A stretch of 64,000 nucleotides of DNA from Arenibaculum pallidiluteum (GTDB lineage Bacteria; Pseudomonadota; Alphaproteobacteria; Azospirillales; Azospirillaceae). Positions within the stretch are counted from its first letter, which is position 1. Each line of letters begins with the position of its first letter. Positions 63,912-64,000 of the stretch are shown here, piece by piece. The translations under genes were made by a program, and so were the position numbers. The notes below the pieces were generated by a model, which had not been told where the DNA came from, did no database searches, and worked only from the letters and a program-made list of their open reading frames with translations. The DNA is taken from positions 62,001 through 126,000 of the forward strand of contig NZ_JAFIQU010000014.1 in assembly GCF_017355985.1 (NCBI RefSeq). The letters are read 5' to 3'.

Positions 63912-64000
63912 CGCGCACATGACCGCGTCCACAGCGGCGTGCCGAGGTAACCGCCGCAGGGCCGGTCTCGGCACGGCGGTGCGGGACGGCGAATGCGTTC

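Noticed and set aside
1-64000. tRNA, rRNA or known riboswitches
   Set aside because: Intergenic regions were scanned by eye for cloverleaf ends and conserved riboswitch cores; none was seen. A covariance-model search would be needed to exclude weak cases.

Overview
The window is a GC-rich chromosomal segment from what looks like an alphaproteobacterium. Pointers are an HWE-family sensor kinase, an MHYT sensor kinase, a DUF1127 protein, many GTG starts and ATGA/GTGA overlaps, and codons that nearly always end in G or C. I cannot name the genus. No rRNA, tRNA, CRISPR array, phage or complete insertion sequence was seen. Most of the window is ordinary and densely coding, with several small accessory modules.

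Layout. 1-2841 (minus): a molybdenum aldehyde oxidoreductase of the PaoABC type, its Moco subunit cut by the left edge, divergent from an AraC-family regulator (3210-4202). 4490-10363: a small secreted DUF-type protein, a multi-PAS HWE hybrid kinase and a convergent MHYT-domain hybrid kinase. 10662-21984: a Wzx/Wzy-type exopolysaccharide locus with a priming glycosyltransferase, a GH18-like hydrolase, two FkbM methyltransferases, a polymerase, a WecG-type glycosyltransferase, an outer-membrane export lipoprotein, a chain-length protein with a degenerate kinase domain, and a flippase. 22000-24450: a hypothetical protein plus Crp/Fnr and LysR regulators. 24605-27608: a Tat-exported intradiol dioxygenase, a membrane-ferredoxin-cyclase fusion and a DoxX protein.

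27811-31703 holds a two-component system flanked by three small secreted proteins that all end in GP(F/Y)SRQ. Two of them lie in a roughly 409-bp direct repeat that also carries the ribosome site and terminator-like hairpins. 32065-36440 encodes an RND efflux adaptor and pump. 36601-37475 is a frameshifted NmrA-like pseudogene. 37640-38069 holds one convincing and one tentative small gene. 38181-43965: a ferritin-like protein, an AAA ATPase, a DUF2339 membrane protein and a small hypothetical. 44089-46912: a flavin monooxygenase and a cytochrome P450. 47113-50433: an orphan response regulator and small genes. 50477-53078: an arginine-catabolism operon (arginase, ornithine cyclodeaminase) divergent from an Lrp-type regulator.

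53182-56926 is a copper module (two DUF2946 proteins, a PCu(A)C chaperone, Sco, a PepSY membrane protein). 57094-57321 is a solitary VapB-like antitoxin. 57433-58793 is a sulfite-oxidase-like Moco protein with its own flavin reductase. 58929-62459 is a siderophore receptor operon (TonB receptor, PepSY membrane reductase candidate, 62-residue membrane protein) preceded by two palindromes that look like Fur-type sites. 62802-63911 is a FUSC-family membrane protein.

The best candidates for something undescribed are the duplicated secreted-protein cassette around the two-component system and the cytochrome-b-like/ferredoxin/cyclase fusion. All functional statements come from reading the translated sequence; no database search was run.
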